64,000 bases of DNA from Cynocephalus volans (lineage: Eukaryota > Chordata > Mammalia > Dermoptera > Cynocephalidae): NCBI RefSeq assembly GCF_027409185.1, contig NC_084467.1:79864501-79928500 (forward strand). The letters run 5' to 3'. Below, one piece after another: positions 51,145 to 62,888 of this stretch. The translations under genes were made by a program, and so were the position numbers. Under the pieces are notes generated by a model. The model searched no databases. It had not been told where the DNA came from and saw nothing but the letters and a program-made list of their open reading frames with translations. Position 1 is the first letter of the stretch; every line of letters begins with the position of its first letter.

Positions 51145-51521
51145 TGCTCCATCAAACAAAAAAAATTTTGGCCTGAGAAAGCCTCCATACTCTCATTCTG
51201 AGCTCAACCTAACTTAGTACTTAGTATGTAAGCACATGGGCAAATTGAAACCTAACTTAGAAGTGCACTTCTGTGATGACAGCTGAATCTCAGCCAGCTG
51301 CAGGTAGTCAACTGTTCTGTACTTCACTTCCTTTTTCTGTACTGTCACTTCCCTTTTTCTGTCTATAAATCTAACCAACCATGCGTTTTTGGCTATAGTC
51401 CCTCAATCTTGGCTGACTCTAAGGGCTGCCTGGTTTGTGAAATTATTTTTATTTATTTTTTCTTTTCTTGCTCAAATTAAACTCCGTTAAATTTAATTTG
51501 CCTGAATTTATTCTTTTAACA
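51145..51521 (+). mobile_element. ERV 5' LTR
   Basis: 377 bp, TG...CA. Contains a TATA-like ctataaatct near 51362, an ATTAAA-type poly-A signal near 51476, and the cttttaaca end. Relative to the 3' LTR it has an extra copy of a cttcctttttctgtactg-type block. Confidence 0.9.
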
Positions 51522-51524
51522 GAT

Positions 51525-51542
51525 TGGTGTCAGAGAAGTGAA
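51525..51542 (+). other. ERV primer-binding site, tRNA-Leu-like
   Basis: TGGTGTCAG then AGAAGTGAAAT, three bases after the LTR. It is closest to the 3' end of tRNA-Leu with a small insertion. The match is by memory of tRNA ends. Confidence 0.5.
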
Positions 51543-51822
51543 ATCCAAAGTAAAACTCCAGTGACCCCTGGGAACATCAGGAGATCGGACAAGGTACCTG
51601 TGGAACAAATTATGCTTACTGCTTTCTTCGTGTTTCTAACTGGAGGTTGTGGGTGAGTTTTTTCTCGGATTTGGAGCTCCACTAATATTGTGTTCAGAGC
51701 TCTCCAAGTTTATCTAAGCAATAAGTACACTGGGCTGGGTCCAGGATTGGACTGGATTCAATAATTTAACTGGATTGGATTCAGTTAGAGGTCTTGGACC
51801 TTGGGAAGGTATCTTTTAGATA

Positions 51823-53280
51823 ATGGGTTCATTTCAATCCAAGGAATTTGAGACTACACCTTCTGGGACTCCACCTAACTTTACATATAAAAATTGTGGA
51901 CCCAGCACACGTGCAGTTTTAGAAAAATGGGTTAACCTTACTAGATAGTTTGGAATTAAGATGGCCACATGGAGGAGTTTTAATTGGAATAAAATTGCCT
52001 ATTTGTGAGGCATATTAGAAAAGCGGAATCAAAAACTCCACAAAAGCAATGGAATATATTCTTTAACTGGTATGCAGAGGCATGTAGTAGACTAAATGAA
52101 ATGGCCTACTTAAAAGATTCTTTGCAAAAAGCAAATGAAAAGCTTAAGCAACAGACTAATAAGACAAGTAAGACTAACAAGACAACAAGACAAATAAGAC
52201 TGTACTTTGAACTAACCAGAGTGTTCCTTCTTTTTATCTGTTGCTACCTAAATACTTGGAATCCACTAACCTTCTTGCTAAATTACCCTTTCATCCTGGG
52301 GATGATGAAAAAGAAGAGGTTAGAAAGATGCTTATAAAGTAAGACCTTCTGATCAGCCAGGCCTTACCCCATGGTCTAAAACTGAGCTTAGAGACATTGC
52401 AAAACACTTCCCTAACCAAGGGAAAATCCTCAAAAATTTACTGAGGAATTTAGAATCCTGATAGGAGCTTACAATCCAGGACTCCCTGACCTTTACCAGT
52501 TTATTCACATAATATCGGGGCCTGGTAAAGCTTGAAAATGGATGGTGGCTGTGAGATGGTACAAACCCGAGGAGGATTATCAAAGACCCCTCCAAAACCT
52601 CCTCATGATAAGGTCCAAAAGGAGATAGAAAAATTGTGAAGAACCTCAGATTGAATTCCTAAGATTTTTCCACAAAAAATTGATTGGTCCATCATACAAT
52701 CTTGAATACCAACAAACAAAAAAGGATGAAACAGTTTCAGATTACAGAACTTGCTTAGAAACACTGTTTGTGAAGGGGTGGGGGGAAGGGGGAAGAAGAC
52801 ACAACAATCAGAATTCCTTGAATTTGTTAAGACAAGCAAACAAATACGATGTTGATGGGTGGGAGTAGGGAGAGGGAAGGGCAAGGGAGGATTTGGTAAA
52901 GGGACACGAAAATCAACTACATTACATATTGATAAACTAAAATAAAATAAAAAAAGAAAAGAAACACTGTGAAACATTCTGGGCTCAAAATAGAGCAAGG
53001 AGTATTTCCTACAGGGACTGAAACAGCACTAACTGTGCTACTTATAAATGGACTTCACCATGAACTTAGTAGTTTCATTAAAAAGCGTACCAGGATGGAA
53101 AATTACAAATACGACTGAATTGGCAGAGGGCCCTAGAACAAGAAAAATACCCAAAAGCTAACAAGCTTATGCCTTTCTAATTACAACAGGTACAGGCACC
53201 AAGACCAAAGGGACCTTCTTATGCTTATTTTAAACCACAAGCAAGAGGTCTTAGAAAAAGAAATTCTTTACCCTAAGATG
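51823..53280 (+). pseudogene. ERV gag remnant
   Basis: An ATG-GGT start at 51823 gives Met-Gly, the usual myristoylation context of a matrix protein. The reading frame meets stops after about 41 codons and again later. The capsid-like stretch is scattered over several frames. An L1 tail at 52768-52959 interrupts it, with an 11-bp duplication. Recognition rests on position after the primer site and on the Met-Gly start; the later nucleocapsid knuckle is not clearly preserved. Confidence 0.65.
52768..52959 (+). mobile_element. L1 3' UTR fragment nested in ERV gag
   Basis: Very short 5'-truncated L1 with the same 3' UTR as the element at 3555-3890: gaagaagac...caa, gacaagcaaacaaa, a GGGAGGG stretch, attgataaa and an A-rich tail. 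Flanked by agaaacactgt at 52757-52767 and 52960-52970. Confidence 0.9.
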
Positions 53281-53399
53281 TCTGCCCTTTTGCAAATGAC
53301 CAGGACCCTGGAAGTGAGATTGTTCACTTTCATGTCAGTCCACCATTAAGTCTCTTCAAGTTCAAGAGGTTTCTACAACTGAACCTGTACAACTGATTT

Positions 53400-53610
53400 G
53401 GGGGCAACTTTCAGAAAAACATGTCTTTTTACTATTTGATACTGCTCCAGTAAACTTGCTGGGATGAGACTTACTTTCAAAGCTAAAAGGGAATATAAAA
53501 TTCTCCTCAGAGGGAGAAATAATCTAGTTTCCTGACTCTCCTCAACCAGAACTGTTATGCTCTCTACAAGCAGATATTGAGAAGATTGAAACTCAGGCCT
53601 AGGCCTGTGA
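53400..53610 (+). pseudogene. ERV protease remnant
   Basis: A short in-frame stretch contains the aspartic protease active-site region LLFDTAP at about 53429-53449. Asp-Thr-Ala stands where retroviral proteases usually have Asp-Thr/Ser-Gly. A stop follows within ten codons. Confidence 0.65.
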
Positions 53611-53807
53611 TACCCCTCACCTTTCTACAGTACCTGAATGCTTATGGGCTTCTTCCTCAACTATAGGAAAGATTAAAACCACTGGAATACATTTTTCAAT
53701 GTCATTAATTTAGACCATTTTACATGTCCTTTACTCCAATTATTTTCTCTCACTTCCAAGTTCAGTCTTAACATGAACACTGTCAGAAAAAAATAAGTGT
53801 AAAACCT

Positions 53808-54625
53808 ATGATGGTTCCAAAAAATCATTCTGAATCTTTGCCTAAATTACCCCAATATCCACTAAAACCTGAAGCAATTCAAGGGCTCTTGCCAATTACA
53901 GAATATTTAATTAAACAAGGACTCATAATTCCATGTACCAGTCCTTGTAACGCTCCAATCCTACCAGTTAAAAAATCAAATGGACATGGTTGGAGATTTG
54001 TTCAAGATTTACAGACAATTAATAAAATTGTGATATCAAGGGTTCCTATGGTCCCAATCCTAATATTTTATTATCTAATGTGCCTGCTGACTCAAAATGG
54101 TTTACAGTAATAGATCTTGGCTGACCTTTCTTTAGCATTCTAGTTCAAAGAGTCAATATTTATTTGTCTTTACCTGGAAAAATCGACAGTACACATGGAC
54201 TGTAATGCCACAATAAGAGTTTAGTGAAGCCTCTTCATATTTTTCGCAGGCACTGCAACAGGACTTAATAACCCCACAGTTTCCTTGAAATCTTATTCAG
54301 TTCATAGGTAACTTGTTATGCTCTCCCACTAAAGAGCACTCTGAAACAGACTCAATTTACCTTTTACAGCAACTCACACATAAAGGTCATAAGTCTTCAA
54401 TGGAATAACTTCAGTTTTCAAGAGAAAAAGGCCACTATTTGGGACATGACTGATGAAGAGATTTCCCTGTGACCTGAGAGAATAAAAACTATTCAAATTT
54501 TTCTTCAGCCATCAACTAAAAGACAATTAGGAGGTTTTCTCGGACTTGCAGGATACTGCAGATCCTGTGTTCTACATTTTTCTTTAATGGCTTCACCATT
54601 ATATGAGCACACTAGAAATGCAATA
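53808..54625 (+). pseudogene. ERV reverse transcriptase remnant (gamma-like)
   Basis: 53808-54110 is a 100-codon open stretch with the gammaretroviral RT N-terminal pattern (PCTSPCNAPILPVKK, WRFVQDL). After it the frame breaks repeatedly. At 54301-54312 the codons corresponding to the YXDD catalytic box read FIGN, so both catalytic aspartates are lost. A MaLR LTR at 54631 separates this part from RNase H. Class I assignment is from these motifs and the 4-bp duplication. Confidence 0.8.
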
Positions 54626-54630
54626 CCAGA

Positions 54631-55023
54631 TGACAGAGTTTGGATGTGTTGTCCCCTCCAAAATTCATGTGGAAATTTGATCTCCAATGTGGCAGTGTTA
54701 GAAACTGATTGAGCCATGGGGGCAGATCCTTCATGAATGGATTAATGCTCTCCCTGGGGGAGGGGGGTTAATGATATTAGTTACCATGAGAGCGCATTGC
54801 TTAAAATGACCCTGGCACCTTCTCTCTCTCTCTCTCTCTCTTCCTCTCGCCATGTGATCTGCTTGTACCTGCTGGCTGCCTGACACTTTTCCGCCATGAG
54901 TAGAAAGAGCCTGAGGCCCGTGCCAGACGCAGCTTTCCTAGAATCGTAAGCCAAAAATCCTCTTTTCCATATAAGCTACCCAGTCTCAGGTATTTGTTAT
55001 AGCAACACAAATGGACTAATACA
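54631..55023 (+). mobile_element. Solo MaLR LTR (MST/THE1-like) nested in ERV pol
   Basis: 393 bp from TGACAGAGTTTGG to ACTAATACA, flanked by a perfect ccaga duplication (54626-54630 and 55024-55028). It contains a (CT)n run at 54821-54842 and a cgccatgtgatctgcttgta block. Confidence 0.9.
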
Positions 55024-55369
55024 CCAGAGCTTTTACCTTGGGAGAAAGTAGCAACAGCAGCCAAGTTGGTAGAAGCTTCACCTGAGCTGGTTTTAAGGAA
55101 TGAACATTATTTGCAAGTACTACATACTGTAGAAAGTTTATTAAATTCCAACCAAACTCAGCATTTTTGAGCAAATAGACTAACTTCTTATGAAATTCTT
55201 CTCCTGTCTCCTTCTAGTCTAAATCTAAAACGCTGCAACCTACTTAACTCTGCTACTCTATTAACTCTGCCTGACAATGGTGAGGACCACAACTGTGTAA
55301 GTATAGTATAAGAAATAGTGGCCCCTCATATTGATTTATGAGATACTCCATTGGGTAATCCTGAGTTAA

Positions 55370-55760
55370 TACTTTTTGTTGATGGGTGATGGATCCTAGG
55401 CCAAAAACTCAGAAGGAAAATATCAGGCATGTTATCACCCAAAATGAGTTCACAGAAAGGGGAACTCTTCCCCAACTTAAGTCAGCTCAACCTGCAGAGC
55501 TTTTTGCTCTCACTCAGACTTGTCATATATCTAAGGACAAGTCAGTAAATACTTATACAGATAGCAAATATGCTTTTGGAGTAGTACATGACTTGGGCTA
55601 CTTACGGAAACAATGGGGGTTTCTCACTTCTAGTGGGACCCCCATGAAAAATGGACTCCAAGTAGACAAACTCCATTCTGCTATCCTGCTTCCATCACAG
55701 ATTGCCATTATTAAGATTGAAGCTCATACTTGTAGAACTGAAACTGAATACTGAGGGAAT
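55370..55760 (+). pseudogene. ERV RNase H remnant
   Basis: A 122-codon open stretch (55386-55754) contains the TDSKYAFGVVHD motif around 55551-55586 and an ILLPSQIAIIKIEAH stretch near 55677, typical of gammaretroviral RNase H. The first catalytic region (FVDG at about 55375) is cut by a stop. Confidence 0.85.
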
Positions 55761-55789
55761 GCACCCACAGATTTTTAAGCCAAATCAGC

Positions 55790-56998
55790 TAGTGCTGAAA
55801 CTGTTAGGATATACAATCTGAACGAACTCCTAAGATTGATCCAAATCAACTTCCTTATCATGATCAATATAATAAACAGTGCAATGCATCTGATTTGGAA
55901 AAACAAACTTGGCATCTAAAAGGATGTAAACTCAGTCTTAAGCATAGACTCACAGAGGGCCTGGATGGCTACCTGCCCTTTCCTGAGTCTTTAAATCTTC
56001 CATTGTTAAAAGCTCTGCACTCCACAACTCTTCCTGAAGCAGACAAAATGATCCAAGTTATGAAAACATATTAGTGAGGTGACTGTTCCAAAATTTTTAA
56101 AATGGTTTATAACCAGTGTTTGGTTTATCAAACTCATAATCCTGGGAAGACAATAAAAACTTCAAGTGTTGTATTTCCACCACTTGATGGGCCATTTGAA
56201 CATTAACAAATGGTCTTCATTCAACTGCCACCCTCAGTGGGGTTTCAGTATGTTCTTGTAATAGTTTGCATGTTTTCTAGTTGGAAAACGTAGCAAAGCC
56301 AATGCTGTGACAATAGCCAAGAAATTATCAGAAAATGTGTTTCCCTTACAGGGCATGCCTGGAGAAATCTCCAGTGATAGGAGAATTCATTTTACTGGGA
56401 AAATTATAAAGCAGTTAAATAAGGAGTTTCAAACATGATGACAATACCATTGTCCCTATCACCCTCAGTCTTCTGGAAAGGTTGAAAGAACAAATAACAT
56501 CTTAACACTAAAACTGACAAAGTTAACTGAGTCAATTGAGTTGTCTTGGCCAAAGGTATTGCCATTGGCTTTAATGGGAATCAGATCCATTCCCACTGGA
56601 TAACTTAAGTTGACCCTTATGAAACAGTCACTGGAAGACCTATGCCCCTAATAATAGAACCTCATACATCTCCCACTCTCCTAAACTCTGATATGACTAA
56701 ATACTGCAAGACTTTAATGCATTATGCCATAGTGTATTTTCACCAGGTAAAGGAAGCTTTTCATGATCCACCAACTGAGGACAAACTCTTCATGATATGG
56801 AACCCGGAGATGAGGTTTTCTGGAAACAACATCAGAGCTCTTGAATCTCACTGGAAGGAACCGTACCAAGTTCTTCTCACCACTTACACTGCAGTGAGTT
56901 TCAGGTTGGCTCCTCCAGACTCCTGGAACTGTACACCTGTTGGAGACTTTAAGATAAAGTTGACCAGGGAAATTTCTCCCCCAGAGCAGACAGCATAG
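55790..56998 (+). pseudogene. ERV integrase remnant
   Basis: Fragmented frames cover the integrase core, including a YHPQSSGKVER-like stretch near 56455-56490 and a VTGRP motif near 56620-56640. The open C-terminal 118 codons (56642-56998) include SHWKEPYQVLLTT, typical of gamma-type integrase ends. Several stops make it non-functional. Confidence 0.8.
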
Positions 56999-57049
56999 AA
57001 GTGGACAGCTTTCCCAAGAACACAGACCAAGATTTCTCTGCCATCATGA

Positions 57050-58550
57050 AAGTCTTATGCCTTTTTCTTTTCTCTCATTTCCTGCTACCCTAATCCTTTC
57101 CTTTTCCCCACAGGACAATCCACAGGACCACAATCAGTGGATGGCTTTAGCTTGAGCTTATGCTTTAGCACAAAACCAGAGCAACTGTTGGGTTGTGAAC
57201 TAACACCAAAAAATCAGGAAACAATTCCACTGAAACCAATGCCTCTTCATGTTCCCAGTGAGTGTCACCCTCCAAAAGAACAGTAGAAAGCTATCCTTGC
57301 TATCATAAACATCACTGCTACTTGCTTTCCTGCACTCACTAGAAACAAAACTCTTGACTTTTCTAATTAATAATAATCTGGTTGTTACAAAACATAGAAA
57401 ACCTATCTGAGTGATGCCTGTGAAAGGTATATTGTGTTTTCAGGCATCACACACTCAAGAACTGGGAATTACCAAAGTGAGTACAGTAATTGTTTACATA
57501 ATATCACCAAATTAAACCCAGTAGGGTCCCTTTTTTCCAAATGTGGTTACACACCCTTACACCATGCTATAGAGGAGCCACAAAAAAGTAAATGTCCCAC
57601 TGTATGCTGTTCAGGAGCTATACAAATTTATGGGTGAACAGATTTAACTGACCTTTGCTCTAACTGAACTAGGTGGCCTTCCTTTCCAACTCCTGAGGGC
57701 CTATATGGGGTCTGTGGGGAATCTGTTTATTCTGTGCTGCCTCCTCACTGGTTTGGATCTTTCTATTTGGCCTGGCTCACTCCTGCCTTTTGAACAGCAT
57801 CCTCTGAAAGTTCTCATAATAGCTCCTATGATCAGAGGCCAAAACGGTCAACAACTAAAATTAGTGCCAACCTTGAAAAAGATGACAATGTGCTAATTTA
57901 TGAGGAAAGATTCCAGTAGGATTCCGGGGGTGCTCACTCTTGGCAGTAAGTGGGATACCAGTTGTATGGAATTTGAAGTTAATCCATAACTTGGGGAAAA
58001 ATCTTAGCCAATCAGACCTCTCAGGTAGAAGCCACTCTTCAAAATAACATGCGTATTCAACAAAAACAATTCATGGAATATCATGCAGCTTTAGACCTCC
58101 TCTTTGCTCAAGTTGGGGGTTTATGTTTGGTACTGACCAAAACTGAAAGTTGTATCTATCTCTCCCCTGATTTTGTTACTGCAAAAAGCTAAATTAAAAA
58201 GGTGGCTGATACTGCTGTTTCCTTAGACTCTGCCACTAAATACATTAAGGAAATTTCTCAAGAGAAAGGAAGATGTGTTTACGGGAGCAACTAACAGTGG
58301 GTTTGCAGGCATCCTAAATGGCAGATGGCAAGCTTGGGTTTTCCAAGGTTTTCTAATCTTTGTATTTCTTCTAGTAGGTCTCAAGGTTATTATGACTCAT
58401 ATAATTAGGCTAACAACAAAAATGGATGCGTCTTTAAATCAGGCCACTTTACAGCAAACTACAGTCCTTAATTGCTACTATACCCCGAACAAGGACTATG
58501 ACCAAGCAGACTCAAATACTGTTGAACTGCCTATAAGGCCTCAACCTTGA
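57050..58550 (+). pseudogene. ERV envelope remnant
   Basis: Position between integrase and 3' LTR, plus a transmembrane-subunit pattern near 58080-58165 (ALDLLFAQVGGLCLVLTK) and a hydrophobic membrane segment near 58340-58400, mark this as env. The surface-subunit part around 57430-57640 is open for 67 codons. Multiple stops and frameshifts; no intact envelope can be read. Confidence 0.75.
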
Positions 58551-58918
58551 CTTATCTGTTTTGGTTAGGTTCGTTTCATAAGAACTCTTGTTTTAAGAAT
58601 ACGCTTTGGCCTTTTGATATTATCCTTTTGATAGTCATCATAGTCCCCCTGGAGCATTGTATTCTCTCAAGTCTTAAATGTTCTGTATACAGCCATCTAT
58701 CATGCATTGAATGGTCTTACTTCAACTGGATCAGCAATAACATGAGAACCGGTTAACTGGTATGATGCTGAGATCGCTGAACTCCATACTGAGATCAAAG
58801 AAGACTGGTGAACTCTATATTGAGACCAAAGAAGACTCGTGAATTCCACACTGAGACCAAATAAGTCATTTGCAATGGTGATAGAGAGTGGCATCAATGT
58901 TCAAATTGAAAGGCCAAC

Positions 58919-58932
58919 CAAAAGGAGGGAAC
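58919..58932 (+). other. ERV polypurine tract
   Basis: Purine-rich aaaaggagggaac immediately before the 3' LTR. Confidence 0.75.
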
Positions 58933-59295
58933 TGTTAAGCCAAACAAAATATTATGGCCTGAGAAAGTCTCCATACTCTCATTCTTGAGCTTTTAGGTTT
59001 GAAGCATAACCTAACTTAGTACATAAGCACATGGACAAATTGAAAACCTAATTTAGAAGTGTGCTTCTGTGATGGTAGCTGAACCTCAGCCAATTGCAGG
59101 CAGTCAACTGTACTATACCTCACTTCCCTTTTCTTGTCTTCAAACCTAAACAACTGTGTGTTTTCAGCTGTAGTCCCTCTGAATCTGTTCTGACTCTAGG
59201 GGCTGCCTGATCCATGAGTCATTTTTATTTTTTTTCTTGTCTTGCTCAAGTTAAACATTGTTAAATTTCATTTGCCTAAATTTATTCTTTTAACA
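58933..59295 (+). mobile_element. ERV 3' LTR
   Basis: 363 bp beginning tgttaagcc and ending cttttaaca, followed by the tttc duplication (59296-59299). It is similar along its length to the 5' LTR but with many point differences, so the insertion is old. Confidence 0.9.
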
Positions 59296-59942
59296 TTTCT
59301 AATACCCTTTTAAAATAAGACACCCCAAGTTTCCCTATAATGTATGGTCAGTCTCCCTCACTACAACAAGTAAAAAACTTTTTCAACTGGTATGTGTTCT
59401 TCCTAGCCATTGTGGGTGGAGGTCACTGAAAAATTAACAACTAATTTCCCAACAGAAACAATAAAAGCTAGAACACAAAGAAATAATATCTTAATTAAAA
59501 GAAAATAACTGCCAACTCAGAATTCTAACCAATAAAAAATAATCATTCAAAAGTGAAGGTGAAATACAGAACATGACAAGACAATAAAACTAAGAGAATT
59601 TCTTACCACAGACCTATACTAAACGGTGTACGAAAGGGTGTTCTTCAAAAATAGGAAATGACTGTAGATGGGAAACTGAAGATGCAGGAAAAAAAAATAA
59701 TAAAGATAAATATGTGGGTAAATGTAAAATAATGACATAAAACAATGATGATGTCTCATGGTAATTAAAATAAACAGAATTATAAAATACATGCAAATAA
59801 ACTGAGTAAGGAGGTAAAGTACATGTGGGTGGGAAATAAATGGGATTAAAGTGTTCTAAGTTCCTTGCTTGTCTGGAAACATAAAATAACTTAAATTAGA
59901 TTCATAGGTAAGGATGCATGTTGTAATATCTAGGGCAGGTCT

Positions 59943-60621
59943 CAAAAGTGTGGTCTGTGGACCCCTGGGGGCCCCTGAGACCCTATTACAGGATCTTCAA
60001 AAATCAAAACTATTTTCATACTTGCCTTTTTCACTCTCATTATCTCATAAGTACGTACAATGAAGTTTTCCAGAGCCTACATGACTTGTGATATCCTAAC
60101 AGATTAAAACAGAAGCACGTATGAGAATCCAGCTGTCTTCTATTAAGTGAGACAAAGAAAATTTTTAAAATGCAAAACAATACTACTCTTCTCAACTGTG
60201 TTCAGGAAAGTATATTTTCCACAAAATTGCATTATTTATGGTAACATATAGTGGAATTTTTTAAAAATAAACAAACATTTAATTTTTTTTTACATTTCAA
60301 ATAGAGTAAATACCATTCTCAACTGGGGTTGATGCATTTGGAAATGTAAGGAGACATTTTTGGTTATCACACTGCGTAAGTACTATCAGCATCTAGTGGG
60401 TACAGGCTAAGTATGCTGCTAAACATCATATGATGCAGACAGTCCCCACAACAAAAAATTATCTGGCCCAAAATGTCAATTGTGCCAAGGTTGAGAAACT
60501 CTGATATAACCATACAAACCAGTCTTTTTTAAGAGTTTAAGGGGATCCCAAAAGAAATTTAGGAAAAAAAAAAAAGAGTTCAGGGGGTCCTGAAAACAAA
60601 GAGTTTGAGACTTGCTGACCT
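59943..60621 (+). mobile_element. hAT-Charlie-type element, split by MER20
   Basis: Starts caggtctcaaaagtgtggtc and ends aagagtttgagacttgctg, matching imperfect hAT inverted ends. The middle (ttttccagagcctacatgac, gagaatccagctgtcttcta) is a recognised non-autonomous Charlie type. Subfamily not certain. Confidence 0.7.
60313..60503 (+). mobile_element. MER20 (hAT-Charlie MITE)
   Basis: cattctcaactgggg to ggttgagaaactctg, with gacatttttggttatcaca and agcatctagtgggtacagg in order. Nested in the preceding element. Confidence 0.85.
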
Positions 60622-61139
60622 AAATAATATATGACATTTGTGAATTGGAAGACTTATCATAAAGATGTCAACTCTCTCTCAAATTAAGTAATGGATTCAA
60701 TTTTTGTAAAACTGATAATGTGACTAAAAATTTATGAAAATGCAAAAAGCCAACAAGGTGGGAGAACTTGCCTTATCAGATATAAAGATTTGTTATAATG
60801 CCATGTAAATGAAAACATCATGATATCGGTGGAAGGATAAAGTAAACCAATGAGAAAAAAAATAGAGTCCAGAAAAGACCCATGTGTATACAGTCACTTG
60901 ATTTATGACAAAGATGATACTGCAGAGCAGTAGGAAGACAAGCTTCTCAATAAAAGGTGCCACATAAAAAGTATATTCATATGAAAAAAAGAAAAGCTAA
61001 TCTCTACACCTCATACAATATACAAAAATAAGTTCTAGGTAGAAGGTAGATCTGAATACATAATAAACAATACACAAAATAATACACAACAATCAGTTCT
61101 AGGTAAAATGACAGAAAACAAAACAACAAAGCTTCCAGG

Positions 61140-61372
61140 ATAGCATTTCTTAACTTCACCATTAGTGACACTCTGTTTTGTTTAGCATCTTGTACATTGT
61201 AGGACATTTACCAGCATATCTAGCCCAACCCACTAGCTGCCAGGAGCAATCCACCCACCCAGTTATGAAAACTAAAAATGTCTCCGATATTGCCAAATTT
61301 TCCACCCAGGGGGTGGAAGATGCGGGGTGAGAGGTGGGGGAATTGCCTCTAGTTGAGAACCACCGTTCCAGA
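61140..61372 (-). mobile_element. MER20 (hAT-Charlie MITE), second copy
   Basis: Reverse orientation: starts near gcatttcttaacttcacc and ends ctagttgagaaccaccg, with cccactagctgccaggagc and aaaaatgtctccgatattgc. Confidence 0.85.
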
Positions 61373-61739
61373 ACATAAGAAAACATTTCATGTTCATGAA
61401 GCAGAAAAAGACCTCTTAACAGGACATAAGAAGCACTGACTATAAAGGAAAACAATGATAAACTGGACTACTTTAAAATTAAGACCTTCTTTTCATCAAA
61501 AGATAACATTAAGAGGGTGAAAGTCAAGCCAAAATGGGATATCTTTTCCTAACAAATATAACAAACAGCTTGCGTCTAGAACATATAAAAATTCCTAAAA
61601 ACCAAAGGACAGAACACCCCATAGGAAAAAAAGGAAGCTCATATCCATAAAATATATAATGCCTATAAATCAGTAAGACAGAAAAGAAAGCTAGATAGTA
61701 ATTAGGGAGAAAAAAAAGGTGAGGGGAGAGGAAAAAACA

Positions 61740-62400
61740 CTTTACAAGAGGGTATCCATACACCCAATACATTTATGAAAAGATAATCAATTTTATTTGA
61801 AATCTTCCACAAGGGCTAAAATTAAACAGTTTATTAATACCAAGCATTGGCGAGGATACAGAGCAACAGGAATTCTCATACACTATTGATGGAATCAATT
61901 GTTATCTAAATTTGAACATACATACACCAATGTTGTAGATTCTACTCTTGGTATACACCCAACATAAATGTTGCACATGCAGAGCAAGAAACATGTATAA
62001 GAATGTTCACAAGAGCATTCTTCAACCCAAATGTCTTACAATAAAAACATATATTGTGGTAAAATCATACAAGTGAACTACAGGTACACCTGATATTCAT
62101 GAATCTCCCAAACATAATGTCGAGCAAAATAGCCAGAGACAAAAGAATACTACTGTGTAATCCTATTTATATAAAAGTTCAAAAACATGCAAAAAAACTC
62201 CATATTATATTCTTTGAAGCAGTTATTCCAGGAAAGAAAAAAGGGACAGTGATAGGGAAAGGAAACATAGGGGCTTCTGGGTTGTTGGCAGTATTCAATT
62301 TCTTGATCTATGGTAGTCATGGGGTGTTTACTTTGTGATGATTCACTGAGCTGTACACTTGCACTTTGTGCACCTTCCTGTATGTATTAAATCCCAATTT
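61740..62400 (+). repeat. L1M 3'-end fragment
   Basis: Degraded L1 ORF2 tail and 3' UTR (ttggcgaggatacagagcaa, attctcatacactattgatgg, gggcttctgggttgttggca, gctgtacacttgcactttgtg). No coding capacity. Confidence 0.65.
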
Positions 62401-62642
62401 TAAAAAAGACACAGAGCACTGTTATGTTCTGTATATGCAATGTAGAAAATAATACACTACATGAAGACTTTATTATGGTATCACACAATTGTTTGGGAGT
62501 AAAAATCATGTCTGGGAATATAATAACTTTCCACTTCTTATACTTCAAGATCCTTTGTTCAATTAAATAAAACAAAATATCTTAAAAAGGACTGCTTGCA
62601 TTTTTAATATGCTGCAGAAAGTCATAATTAAATATATAGATG

Positions 62643-62888
62643 ACATCCCTAATCCGAAAATCCAAAATCTGAAATGCTCCAAAATCCAAAACACTGAGCA
62701 CCAATATGAACCCAAAAGAAATGCTCATTGAAGCATTTCAGATTTCAGATTTTCAGATTAGGGATGTTCAACCAGTATGTATTCTGCAAATATTCAAAAA
62801 TCTGAAAAAAATCACAAGTCCAAAAGAAACACTCTGGTCCCAAGCATTTCACATATGGGATACTCAACTTGTATTTTAATTTTTGCTT
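62643..62888. mobile_element. DNA transposon (pogo-like) with inverted-duplicated end
   Basis: catccctaatccgaaaatcc...gaaatgct (62644-62678) is repeated in inverse at 62732-62766 (35-base arms, about three mismatches). The opposite element end follows (ggtcccaagcatttcacata...ggatactcaacttgta). The normal element has one copy of each end. Confidence 0.7.

Noticed and set aside
52603..52998. 131-codon minus-strand frame inside the ERV
   Set aside because: Antisense of gag and of the nested L1 tail; no homology pattern.
54801..55064. 87-codon minus-strand frame
   Set aside because: Lies in the MaLR LTR with its CT repeat; not a gene.
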